Counted from the first letter of the stretch, positions 1 to 5,775 are shown. The stretch: DNA of 7,505 nt from an uncultured Cocleimonas sp. (GCA_938041705.1 CALISP010000174.1:1-7505); one strand, 5' to 3'. Notes: generated from the sequence alone by a model not told the origin. Program-made: numbers and translations.

Positions 1-180
1 AGAGTCGAAGCCGAAAGAGTCGAAGCCGAAAGAGTCGAAGCCGAAAGAGTCGAAGCCGAAAGAGTCGAAGCCGAAAGAGTCGAAGCCGAAAGAGCAGAAG
101 CCGAAAGAGCAGAAGCCGAAAGAGCAGAAGCCGAAAGAGCAGAAGCTGAAAGAGCAGAAGCTGAAAGAGCCGAACTCGAA
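1..180 (+). repeat. Tandem array of twelve 15-bp units, in frame within a coding region
   Basis: Twelve consecutive 15-bp units run from the window edge, so the array may begin further left. Units 1-6 (1-90) are identical, AGAGTCGAAGCCGAA (RVEAE). Units 7-9 (91-135) are AGAGCAGAAGCCGAA and units 10-11 (136-165) AGAGCAGAAGCTGAA (both RAEAE). Unit 12 (166-180) has diverged to RAELE. Identical copies are grouped in blocks, which suggests stepwise duplication with the youngest copies on the left. Because 15 is a multiple of 3, gain or loss of a unit changes protein length without shifting the frame. Confidence 0.97.
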
Positions 181-1215
181 GCCGAGAGAGTAGAAGTAGC
201 AAAACTCAAACTAGAACAACTAACAAAAGATAAAATGGAGCTAGCTAAAAGACAAGAAGAACAAATCCAACTTGATAAAATTAGGCAAGAAATTGAGAAA
301 GTAGAGAGTCAAGATTATGAAAAAGAAACAATCGAGGAAATCGCTGAATTAATTAATCAAGAAGACTCGGTTGAAACTGCAGAATATCAAACGGATTCGA
401 CTTTAGTTGAAGATATAGTGCTAGATGTTCAGGATGAAGAGCTAAATGAAAAAATTGAAGTCTTAGCAAGTATCAAAGCTATTGGTGACAGTCTTGATTC
501 TCCCCTCGATCCTGTTGAAGAACATATTAATGAGGATACGCAAAATATAAATTATTTTGGTAATAACGAAGATATTTCGGATGCTGAAAGTTTAGAGAGT
601 ATTTGCTATAAACCTGAAGATTACATGATCTCTGTTTTACTAGAAAATAGTGAAGAGGCAAAAACAACAGCTGAAGTAATACGTTTGGAGTTTGACAAAA
701 TTGTAATGATTATCGATTACACTCTAAATACGATTTATTGCAGTGTTGATCCTAACGATGTTGATTATCAAAAATTATGCAGTAATTTCATTACCGAATA
801 TAAAATTGAAAAAAGAATTTTAAGTTATAGTGAAGCTAAAACACAAAGAATACAATGGAGAAAGAATCAAGAGTTGTCTCATCCCATAGGAACTTTCGTA
901 GCTACTAGTAGTTTGTTAACAGCTAAAGGACGTTTGCCAGAGGGAGTTGATTTAACTAAAAAGATATCTCTTAAGGGTGGCTTTGATTCCTGCGTTTTTG
1001 AGCTAATTCCTTATAGTGAAGAGATTATTCATAAAATCAACGAGCATTCTGTTCCTCTTTTAGAGCTAGCAACACTTACCGATATCCCTCAAAAGTACAT
1101 ATTTTCATTTTACAATATTGCATCAAATCTAAACTTACTGGATACAGTGATTGAGTTAGTACCGCAGGAAAAAGAAGAAAAAAAGAGCTTATTCAAAAAG
1201 CTATTTAAAAAATAA
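1..1215 (+). CDS. Repeat-containing, helix-rich protein of unknown function, 5' end outside the window
   Basis: I do not recognise this protein. The frame is open from base 1 to the TAA at 1213-1215, giving 404 visible residues. The first ATG (235) is not a likely start, because the open frame and its regular peptide repeat run upstream of it without a break. Residues 1-60 are twelve RVEAE/RAEAE pentapeptides, and about 61-105 is more charged helix rich in Glu, Lys and Gln. About 105-205 is an acidic, low-complexity linker. About 205-390 looks like a folded domain: it begins near the sequence YKPEDYMISVLL and ends in a stretch (IHKINEHSVPLLELATL through NLLDTVIEL) whose helix pattern resembles the small winged-helix tails of some bacterial regulatory proteins. 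That resemblance is only an impression. The last residues are basic (LFKKLFKK). The five-residue repeat does not fit a heptad, so a single charged helix or spacer arm is more likely than a classical coiled coil. No signal peptide or membrane segment is visible in this part. A LysR-type gene follows on the other strand. Confidence 0.85.
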   Translation, partial: RVEAERVEAERVEAERVEAERVEAERVEAERAEAERAEAERAEAERAEAERAEAERAELEAERVEVAKLKLEQLTKDKMELAKRQEEQIQLDKIRQEIEKVESQDYEKETIEEIAELINQEDSVETAEYQTDSTLVEDIVLDVQDEELNEKIEVLASIKAIGDSLDSPLDPVEEHINEDTQNINYFGNNEDISDAESLESICYKPEDYMISVLLENSEEAKTTAEVIRLEFDKIVMIIDYTLNTIYCSVDPNDVDYQKLCSNFITEYKIEKRILSYSEAKTQRIQWRKNQELSHPIGTFVATSSLLTAKGRLPEGVDLTKKISLKGGFDSCVFELIPYSEEIIHKINEHSVPLLELATLTDIPQKYIFSFYNIASNLNLLDTVIELVPQEKEEKKSLFKKLFKK

Positions 1216-1297
1216 GCATTAAACTTGAAAAGTTAGATATGCAAGTATCATAAACCAAGCAAAAGTAGGTGGGTGTCCTCTAAATCTGTTTTTGATC

Positions 1298-2203
1298 TCA
1301 TTTTTGATCCCAATAGGGGTTATTTCCAAAGCGCTCCACTAAAAAGTCTATTAGTAATCTAGTTCGTCTAGAAAGCTGGCGGGATTGTGGGAATACAGCA
1401 TAAGCATTTAAGGCTGGCATGTTGTAATCTTCTAAAATTGGAACTAGCTCACCTAAAGATAAGGCTTCCCAAGAGATAAAGGTCGGAGTGATTAGAATTC
1501 CGTGATTGGCGACTGCCATTTCTGATAAAAAGTCACCATTGTTTGCGACAATTCTCGCGTTAGTTGTAAAACTTTGCTTACGATTATCTTTATCAAAAAA
1601 CGTCCAGGTATTACTGCCATAAAGAGAATAACGTAAACATTGATGGTTTTTAAGATCATCTGGATGCTTTGGTGTTCCGTGCTCTGATAAATATTTAGGA
1701 CTGGCGCAAATCGCAAAGCGAATAGGGCAAATTAATTTAGCTTTTAAACTAGAGTCATCCAGTTCTCCAATGCGAAAAGCTAAGTCAAAGCCACCACCTA
1801 TGAGATCGATTTGATTGTCATTAAAATCAATATCGAGAGTAAGTTGAGGGTGTTCTTTGATGAAACTATCTAAAGCTGGAGCTAGATGTATTAACCCAAA
1901 TGAAAGTGGAGCTGAAACTCTGAGTGTGCCGTGCAGAGTGCATTCAGGATCTGAGATAACATTGTTAAGTTCTGTAATTTCATTGAGAATTTGTAAAGAA
2001 CGATTGTAATACTGCTCGCCTGACTCTGTCAGCTTTTGAGTTCGAGTAGTACGATTAATTAAGGTGATGCCCAAGCGGGCTTCTAATTCAGATAATCTTC
2101 TGCTTACTGCTGATTTAGCAATTCCCATTTGCTCAGCGGCGTTGCCAATTCCTCCTGCTTCTACCACTCTGATAAATGCTTGAATATCTTCTAGTTGGCC
2201 CAT
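1298..2203 (-). CDS. LysR-family transcriptional regulator (CrgA-like), divergent from pirin
   Basis: A DNA-binding regulator of 301 residues, a normal length for the family. Residues 1-60 form the winged helix-turn-helix. The recognition region reads AAEQMGIAKSAVSRRLSELE (about 22-41), followed by the typical LGITLINRTTR and LTESGEQYY stretches. From about 90 to 295 is the periplasmic-binding-protein-like effector domain, opening with GTLRVSAPLSFG as in the CrgA-like subgroup. The ATG at 2203 has AGGAA five bases upstream, which supports the start. It is transcribed away from the pirin gene across a 157-bp gap, the usual arrangement for a LysR protein that controls its divergent neighbour and itself. 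The effector molecule cannot be read from the sequence. The family call is firm; the target is inferred. Confidence 0.95.
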   Translation of the reverse strand: MGQLEDIQAFIRVVEAGGIGNAAEQMGIAKSAVSRRLSELEARLGITLINRTTRTQKLTESGEQYYNRSLQILNEITELNNVISDPECTLHGTLRVSAPLSFGLIHLAPALDSFIKEHPQLTLDIDFNDNQIDLIGGGFDLAFRIGELDDSSLKAKLICPIRFAICASPKYLSEHGTPKHPDDLKNHQCLRYSLYGSNTWTFFDKDNRKQSFTTNARIVANNGDFLSEMAVANHGILITPTFISWEALSLGELVPILEDYNMPALNAYAVFPQSRQLSRRTRLLIDFLVERFGNNPYWDQK

Positions 2204-2228
2204 AATAGTTCCTATACCAAGGATATTG

Positions 2229-2243
2229 TTCTTAAAATTAGAA
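2229..2243. promoter_or_regulatory. Candidate LysR-type operator (T-N11-A dyad)
   Basis: TTCT-N7-AGAA is an interrupted dyad containing the T-N11-A pattern (T2230 to A2242) typical of LysR-family sites. Its centre lies about 64 bp before the predicted pirin transcription start near 2300, where LysR activators commonly bind, and just inside the predicted regulator transcript, which would allow autorepression. The gap is very AT-rich, so a chance match is possible. Confidence 0.4.
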
Positions 2244-2255
2244 TAATGTTTTGCA

Positions 2256-2283
2256 ATTATCGTTGTTTATTCTTTTTTTTCAA
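2256..2283 (-). promoter_or_regulatory. Predicted sigma-70 promoter of the LysR gene
   Basis: On the minus strand, a -35 TTGAAA (2278-2283) and a -10 GATAAT (2256-2261) are 16 bp apart, each matching the consensus at five of six positions. Transcription would start near 2249, leaving about 45 nt before the ATG at 2203. Confidence 0.5.
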
Positions 2284-2293
2284 TAGTTATAAT
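2263..2293 (+). promoter_or_regulatory. Predicted promoter of the pirin operon
   Basis: A perfect -10 TATAAT lies at 2288-2293. The best -35 is poor: TTGTTT (2263-2268) with a long 19-bp spacer, or GTTTAT (2265-2270) at 17 bp. A good -10 with a weak -35 is what an activator-dependent promoter looks like. It overlaps the divergent LysR promoter, so the two could compete for polymerase. Confidence 0.4.
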
Positions 2294-2305
2294 CATTAAA
2301 TGATC

Positions 2306-2319
2306 AAGAAATAATTCTT
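2306..2319. promoter_or_regulatory. Short palindrome downstream of the pirin -10, possible operator
   Basis: AAGAA-ATAA-TTCTT is a perfect 5-bp dyad with a 4-bp centre, just downstream of the predicted pirin -10. It shares the AGAA/TTCT half-site with the dyad at 2229-2243 and with the wide inverted repeat AGAATAA (2240-2246) / TTATTCT (2267-2273). A second small dyad, ATCAT-TAA-ATGAT, sits at 2292-2304. No protein can be assigned. Confidence 0.25.
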
Positions 2320-2360
2320 TATGATGTTAAATACATGGCTTTATAAGCAGGGACCAGACA

Positions 2361-3221
2361 ATGGAAGCGCTAAGCAACTCAAATTCAGTTAAAGAATTAA
2401 TTAGCACAACTAAAGGTATGAAAACTACAGATGGAGATGGTGTATCTATGGTTCGTTTGATTGGTTCGGCTGAGTTGAATATGTTGGATCCATTTTTACT
2501 ATTAGATGCCTTTTCATCGGATGAGCCTAATGATTACATTGGTGGATTTCCAAGTCATCCGCACCGAGGTTTTGAGACAGTCACTTATTTACTAGATGGC
2601 AAAATGCGCCATAAAGATAATGCTGGCAATGAAGGCTTGATAGAAGCAGGTGGAGTGCAATGGATGACTGCAGGCAAAGGGATAGTACATTCAGAAATGC
2701 CGGAGCAAGAAAACGGTTTATTGTCTGGTTTCCAGTTATGGGTCAATCTACCTGCAGAGAATAAGATGGTTGAACCCCAATATCAGGAGTTTTCTGCAGC
2801 TGAAGTTCCCGTTGAACATTGGGAAAACGGCACTGAAATTCGCGTGATTACTGGTAAAACTCAACAAGGAACAAAAGGCCCAGTAAATAATACCTATGTT
2901 AGCCCTCTCTTTATGGATGTGGCGTTAAAGGCAGGTAAAGCGTTTCAACAAGAAATTGATGTAGAAGACAATACTCTGATTTATGTCATCGATGGCGAAG
3001 TAAGTATTGGCAACGAGAAGCAGACTTTATCAGCAAAAAATATTGGTATTTTGGAACAAGGCGACGAAATTAAGGTCACATCTAAAACGGATCAAGCAAG
3101 GTTTTTAGTAATTTCAGCTAAACCTCTAAATGAGCCAGTTGCACGAGGTGGTCCATTTGTGATGAATACTGAAGATCAAGTGAGACAAGCTTTTTCTGAT
3201 TACAGAAGTAATAGGTTTTAG
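2361..3221 (+). CDS. Pirin family protein (cupin metalloprotein)
   Basis: A 286-residue protein of the bicupin pirin family, probably cytoplasmic. Some members oxidise quercetin (quercetin 2,3-dioxygenase activity), while the physiological substrate of most bacterial members is unknown. The N-terminal cupin carries the metal site in full: H66 and H68 in FPSHPHRGFETVTYLL, then H110 and E112 in GGVQWMTAGKGIVHSEMPEQ, matching the three His and one Glu of characterised pirins. The second cupin (about 160-250) lacks such a site, as is usual, and ends near the family motif ARGGPFVMNT. The ATG at 2361 has GCAGGGA upstream at suitable spacing, and the roughly 30 residues before the cupin match the N-terminal extension of proteobacterial pirins. 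It is first in a probable operon with cytochrome b561, one base downstream, and divergent from the LysR gene that probably controls it. Confidence 0.94.
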   Translation: MEALSNSNSVKELISTTKGMKTTDGDGVSMVRLIGSAELNMLDPFLLLDAFSSDEPNDYIGGFPSHPHRGFETVTYLLDGKMRHKDNAGNEGLIEAGGVQWMTAGKGIVHSEMPEQENGLLSGFQLWVNLPAENKMVEPQYQEFSAAEVPVEHWENGTEIRVITGKTQQGTKGPVNNTYVSPLFMDVALKAGKAFQQEIDVEDNTLIYVIDGEVSIGNEKQTLSAKNIGILEQGDEIKVTSKTDQARFLVISAKPLNEPVARGGPFVMNTEDQVRQAFSDYRSNRF

Positions 3222-3222
3222 C

Positions 3223-3807
3223 ATGCAAATTGAAAAGGCACCAGTGACAAATAATTTAAGAAATAGCCAACAACAATACGGTTGGGTGTCCATTGTTTTA
3301 CATTGGTCTCTAGCGATTGCTTTAATCGCGATGTATTTTGCTGGTGACTATATGGTTGATTTAGATTATTACGATACTTGGTACCATCGATTACCTCAAA
3401 TTCATAAAGAAGTTGGCGTGGTCATTGGTGCTTTAATGATATTCCGGTTACTTTGGAATGCATTACAAACTTCTCCAGAAAATGTGGGAGATGATGGTCC
3501 TAAAATACAATTCATAGCTAAAGCTGCACATTATTTTTTATATGGTTTGGTCTTTATGTTAGTCATTAGTGGTTATTTAATTTCCACAGCAAAAGGTCAA
3601 GGTATTGATGTTTTTGGATTATTCGAATTACCTGCTTTTTTGCCCGACAATAAAGATAGAGGCGAGCTAGCCGGTGATTTACATGAATGGATAGGCTTGG
3701 GTTTTATAGCATTAGTTGCCTTACATGCACTTGCAGCTTTGCTACATCATTTCTTTTATAAGGACCGTACTTTAAAAAGAATGCTTACAGTTAAAAAGCT
3801 AAATTAG
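3223..3807 (+). CDS. Cytochrome b561 (CybB/YceJ type)
   Basis: A 194-residue inner-membrane di-haem b cytochrome, a typical family length, expected to take electrons from quinol. Four membrane helices can be seen at about 21-41, 62-80, 101-121 and 154-177. Likely haem ligands are H27 (IVLHWSLA, helix 1), H61 (PQIHKEVG, start of helix 2), H154 (DLHEWIG) and H168 (ALHALAAL), the usual four-His arrangement. The loop between helices 3 and 4 carries the family-like FGLFELPAF stretch. The ATG follows the pirin stop after a single base, with AGG seven bases upstream inside the pirin 3' end, so translation is probably coupled. In E. coli a b561 gene (yceJ) forms an operon with yceI, and here a YceI gene follows. 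The electron acceptor is unknown. Confidence 0.93.
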   Translation: MQIEKAPVTNNLRNSQQQYGWVSIVLHWSLAIALIAMYFAGDYMVDLDYYDTWYHRLPQIHKEVGVVIGALMIFRLLWNALQTSPENVGDDGPKIQFIAKAAHYFLYGLVFMLVISGYLISTAKGQGIDVFGLFELPAFLPDNKDRGELAGDLHEWIGLGFIALVALHALAALLHHFFYKDRTLKRMLTVKKLN

Positions 3808-3816
3808 ATAAAACCG

Positions 3817-3862
3817 GATAAAAGGAAATGTTATTGAATCGTTAATAACGCATCTTTTTATC
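3817..3862 (+). promoter_or_regulatory. Nested inverted repeat between b561 and yceI, possible attenuator or weak terminator
   Basis: GATAAAA (3817-3823) can pair with TTTTATC (3856-3862), enclosing a second stem GTTATT (3830-3835) / AATAAC (3844-3849) with an 8-nt loop. The right arm lies in a T-rich run. A further GATAAAA at 3807-3813, overlapping the b561 stop codon, could compete for the same arm. The stems are AU-rich and separated by an internal loop, so termination would be partial at best. Confidence 0.3.
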
Positions 3863-3885
3863 TTTCATAAACGTTGTAACTAGTG

Positions 3886-3915
3886 TTGTATCTTATTTAG
3901 AGGCATAGGTTACAT
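3886..3915 (+). promoter_or_regulatory. Weak candidate promoter for the yceI-like gene
   Basis: TTGTAT (3886-3891) and TTACAT (3910-3915) are 18 bp apart, and each only partly matches the sigma-70 boxes. The 160-bp gap before yceI, longer than expected inside a tight operon, is the main reason to suspect a separate promoter. Read-through from pirin and b561 is equally possible. Confidence 0.2.
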
Positions 3916-3967
3916 AACTTCCAATTGAACGACTACACAGAACGCTAACTAACCACGGAGAGAGAAA

Positions 3968-4552
3968 ATGATATTAAATAAAAGTAAATTACTTAAAATA
4001 TTTGCAACAACAGTATTGTCCGCCGGACTTCTAGGCACAACTTTGAGCGCACAAGCTGCGGATTATGCGTTTGATAAAAAAGGCGCACATCAATTTATTC
4101 AGTTTAGAGTACAGCATTTAGGTTATAGCTGGTTATATGGTCGTTTTAACGATTTTGATGGAACCTTTAGCTATGATGAAGCTGATCCTAGCAGTGCAAA
4201 AGTGTCTGTTACTATTGATACCTCAAGCGTTGATTCAAACCACGCAGAGCGTGATAAGCATTTGCGTAGTGATGATTTCTTAAGTGTTGATAAATTCCCA
4301 GAAGCTAAATTTGAAAGTACTGCTTTTGATGGCAAAATGCTATCGGGTAATTTGACTCTATTAGGCGTGACAAAGCCGGTACAGATTGCCGTCGAAATGA
4401 TTGGTGAAGGCAAAGATCCTTGGGGTGGTTATAGAGCAGGTTTTGAAGGTAGAACTACTTTTGCAATGGCTGACTTTGGTATTAAGAAGAGCCTTGGCCC
4501 AAAATCAGCTAATGTTGAAATGATTTTATCTGTAGAAGGTATTAAGAAATAA
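3968..4552 (+). CDS. yceI: YceI family periplasmic protein (isoprenoid-binding, lipocalin-like)
   Basis: A 194-residue secreted protein. Residues 1-30 are a Sec signal peptide: basic start (NKSKLLK), hydrophobic core and an SAQA cleavage site before ADYAF. The mature part (about 32-192) is one YceI domain, an antiparallel beta barrel that binds long isoprenoid chains such as polyprenyl phosphate or quinone in solved family members. Hallmark stretches present are HAERDKHLRSDDFLSVDKFP (about 92-111), GNLTLLGVTKPV (127-138) and FEGRTTFAMADFGI (about 159-172). The start is well supported: GGAG lies seven bases before the ATG. It follows pirin and b561 on the same strand. Pairing with b561 is known from E. 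coli yceJ-yceI and suggests the protein serves or senses a quinone or other isoprenoid used by the cytochrome, which is inference. A strong terminator follows. Confidence 0.95.
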   Translation: MILNKSKLLKIFATTVLSAGLLGTTLSAQAADYAFDKKGAHQFIQFRVQHLGYSWLYGRFNDFDGTFSYDEADPSSAKVSVTIDTSSVDSNHAERDKHLRSDDFLSVDKFPEAKFESTAFDGKMLSGNLTLLGVTKPVQIAVEMIGEGKDPWGGYRAGFEGRTTFAMADFGIKKSLGPKSANVEMILSVEGIKK

Positions 4553-4625
4553 TAAAATAAGTCATTAAGTAATAATTTAACAACTTTAAAATAACTATTA
4601 GCTTTTTCACTAAGCTAAAATATAT

Positions 4626-4670
4626 AAAGCCATTTGAGTAGAGTTTTACTATTCAGGTGGCTTTTTATTT
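4626..4670 (+). terminator. Rho-independent terminator after yceI
   Basis: An unbroken 16-bp stem pairs 4626-4641 (starting AAAGCCATTT) with 4649-4664 (ending GTGGCTTT) around the loop AGTTTTA, with three G-U pairs. It is followed by TTATTT, so the tail is T-rich. It ends the pirin-b561-yceI unit. On the opposite strand the stem is followed by a TATATATTTTA run, so it may also stop the convergent ACT-domain gene. Confidence 0.88.
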
Positions 4671-4712
4671 TGAATATGAAAAAATCAAATAACAAACTCT
4701 CTCAATAGGGGT

Positions 4713-5237
4713 TTAGACGAGCAACCTCCATTCAGTTGCAACAGTGGTATTTATTCCTTGCTGATTTAGTTTATCTGCACTCATGGATAGGCTCTCTATT
4801 CCATTTAAGGCCTGACCCTTTATATTCATAACAAATTGATTCTCATCATCCGTTTTATAGGTATCAGATTCTAAGCCATGAATATCAAGCCCTGAATTTA
4901 TCAATTCCGATATAATGTAAGCTTTAATGCCTGCTTCATGATTACCTCTGATGCGCATAAACGCATCTGATTTGATGAACTTAAATTTATCTCTTGTACA
5001 TAAATCAATAATTAAGGTCATGTCATATTCTTTAACGGTCTTTTCTAAGCACTTAAGAATTGATTCTTTGCTTTGAGTTGCTTCGATTATGCAAACTACA
5101 ACAATACTATGGCCTAATCGAAGTGATGATATGGTTTCAATTTCATAATTATTCATTGATAAGGATTGCGATACTTTAGATAAAATATCAGGTGTTTTAG
5201 CACCTATTGCGACCACTCGGTATCGTTTTATTTCCAT
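4713..5237 (-). CDS. GcvR-like regulatory protein with two ACT domains
   Basis: A 174-residue protein, slightly shorter than E. coli GcvR. It has two ACT-type modules and no separate catalytic or DNA-binding domain. The first ACT (about 6-80) opens with YRVVAIGAKTPDILSKVSQ, the beta-strand and helix pattern with a ligand-binding loop. The second (about 92-172) begins near FMRIRGNHEAGIKAYI. Many proteins of this kind bind an amino acid and modulate a partner: in E. coli, GcvR binds GcvA and blocks activation of the glycine cleavage genes. No gcv gene or GcvA is visible nearby, and the sequence is divergent enough that glycine specificity should not be assumed. The ATG at 5237 has AGG about ten bases upstream, a modest ribosome site. 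It is divergent from the DUF2007 gene and converges on yceI. Confidence 0.8.
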   Translation of the reverse strand: MEIKRYRVVAIGAKTPDILSKVSQSLSMNNYEIETISSLRLGHSIVVVCIIEATQSKESILKCLEKTVKEYDMTLIIDLCTRDKFKFIKSDAFMRIRGNHEAGIKAYIISELINSGLDIHGLESDTYKTDDENQFVMNIKGQALNGIESLSMSADKLNQQGINTTVATEWRLLV

Positions 5238-5270
5238 AGCTTTACTACCTAAATTTCTAGTATTATATTT

Positions 5271-5300
5271 ATTATAAATTTACTTCAAGTATCTCATCAA
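5271..5300 (-). promoter_or_regulatory. Predicted promoter of the ACT-domain gene
   Basis: On the minus strand, a -35 TTGATG (5295-5300) and a perfect -10 TATAAT (5271-5276) are 18 bp apart. A second TATAAT lies at 5262-5267, with TTGAAG (5283-5288) only 15 bp away. The transcript leader would be short, about 27 nt. Confidence 0.45.
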
Positions 5301-5306
5301 TATAGT

Positions 5307-5321
5307 GTATAGCACTTATAC
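5307..5321. promoter_or_regulatory. Small inverted repeat in the ACT/DUF2007 spacer
   Basis: GTATA-GCACT-TATAC is a perfect 5-bp dyad just upstream of the predicted ACT-gene -35, where an operator could lie. Nearby are two copies of AAATATATT (5333-5341 and 5347-5355) separated by GCATG. The whole 226-bp spacer is very AT-rich, so chance is a serious alternative. Confidence 0.2.
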
Positions 5322-5397
5322 GTTAAATGTATAAATATATTGCATGAAATATATTATCATTTTGAAGCTGAATTTTTCCTTAACAGGTTATTTCAAC

Positions 5398-5426
5398 TTT
5401 ATAGGGGTACTCTTTTTTTTTATAAT
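5398..5426 (+). promoter_or_regulatory. Predicted promoter of the DUF2007 gene
   Basis: A perfect -10 TATAAT (5421-5426) follows a run of nine T. TTTATA (5398-5403), 17 bp upstream, is a partial -35. Transcription would start near 5433, giving a leader of about 30 nt that includes the mini-ORF at 5444. Confidence 0.4.
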
Positions 5427-5443
5427 GTGATGTTTACTAGAAC

Positions 5444-5467
5444 ATGGAAAAAGAAACTTTTAAATGA
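5444..5467 (+). CDS. Possible 7-codon leader ORF whose stop overlaps the next start
   Basis: ATG at 5444 reads MEKETFK and stops at TGA 5465-5467, so its stop and the ATG of the DUF2007 gene share ATGA (5464-5467). The downstream gene has no good ribosome site of its own at normal spacing (GGAA is about 16 bases away), so termination-reinitiation is a possible way to start it. The mini-ORF also lacks a clear Shine-Dalgarno sequence, so this may be accidental. Confidence 0.25.
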   Translation: MEKETFK

Positions 5468-5775
5468 AGATGGTATTTACCTCTGAAGATGTCGTTTATC
5501 TTCATCACTTGAAAAATATTCTACAAGCCAAAGAAATCGAATGCGTTATTAAGAATGATAGGCTCGCTTCTATTTCTGGTGAAATTCCTCTGGGAGTCTG
5601 TTGGCCGGAGTTATGGGTTGTAGATGTAATGCATGAAGCGTGGGCGAAAGAACTTATCGCTGAATCTAAAGAGTCGAGCAATGATGATGACAATTGGATT
5701 TGTAAAGATTGTGGAGAAGAACATTCGTCCCGCTTTACAGACTGTTGGAACTGTCAGAATATAAAAGCATTTTGA
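5464..5775 (+). CDS. DUF2007 domain protein with C-terminal zinc ribbon
   Basis: A 103-residue, soluble, probably cytoplasmic protein. Residues 1-70 match the DUF2007 fold (putative signal-transducing protein, PII-like in shape): a first strand MVFTSEDVVYLHHLKNILQA, then IECVIKND and the family-like end IPLGVCWPELWVVD. After an acidic linker (SSNDDD) comes a zinc ribbon with C80-x2-C83 and C94-x2-C97 (ICKDCGEE and DCWNCQN). The function of the family is not known; zinc binding is inferred from the cysteines. An in-frame TAA at 5461 directly precedes the ATG at 5464, so translation cannot start earlier with this stop present. ATG at 5470 (residue 3) is an alternative. The ribosome site is weak. 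Confidence 0.82.
   Translation: MKMVFTSEDVVYLHHLKNILQAKEIECVIKNDRLASISGEIPLGVCWPELWVVDVMHEAWAKELIAESKESSNDDDNWICKDCGEEHSSRFTDCWNCQNIKAF

Noticed and set aside
1..180. Other open frames through the tandem repeat, such as SRSRK and ESKPK on the plus strand and FGFDS on the minus strand
   Set aside because: The 15-bp unit has no stop in several frames, so these are automatic. Only frame 1 continues into a long coding region with a plausible folded domain.
1..180. CRISPR-like array
   Set aside because: The units are directly adjacent with no unique spacers, and the period is only 15 bp.
235..1215. ATG at 235 as the gene start
   Set aside because: The frame is open upstream to base 1 and carries a regular peptide repeat continuous with the downstream helix, so the start lies outside the window.
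1222..1234. AACTT-GAA-AAGTT hairpin after the first gene as a terminator
   Set aside because: Five weak pairs with a 3-nt loop and no T run on either side.
1492..1716. 74-codon minus-strand frame inside the LysR gene
   Set aside because: It lies wholly within the well-supported LysR coding region in another frame and has no recognisable features.
4171..4413. 80-codon minus-strand frame opposite yceI
   Set aside because: Shadow of the YceI coding region; no domain and no ribosome site seen.
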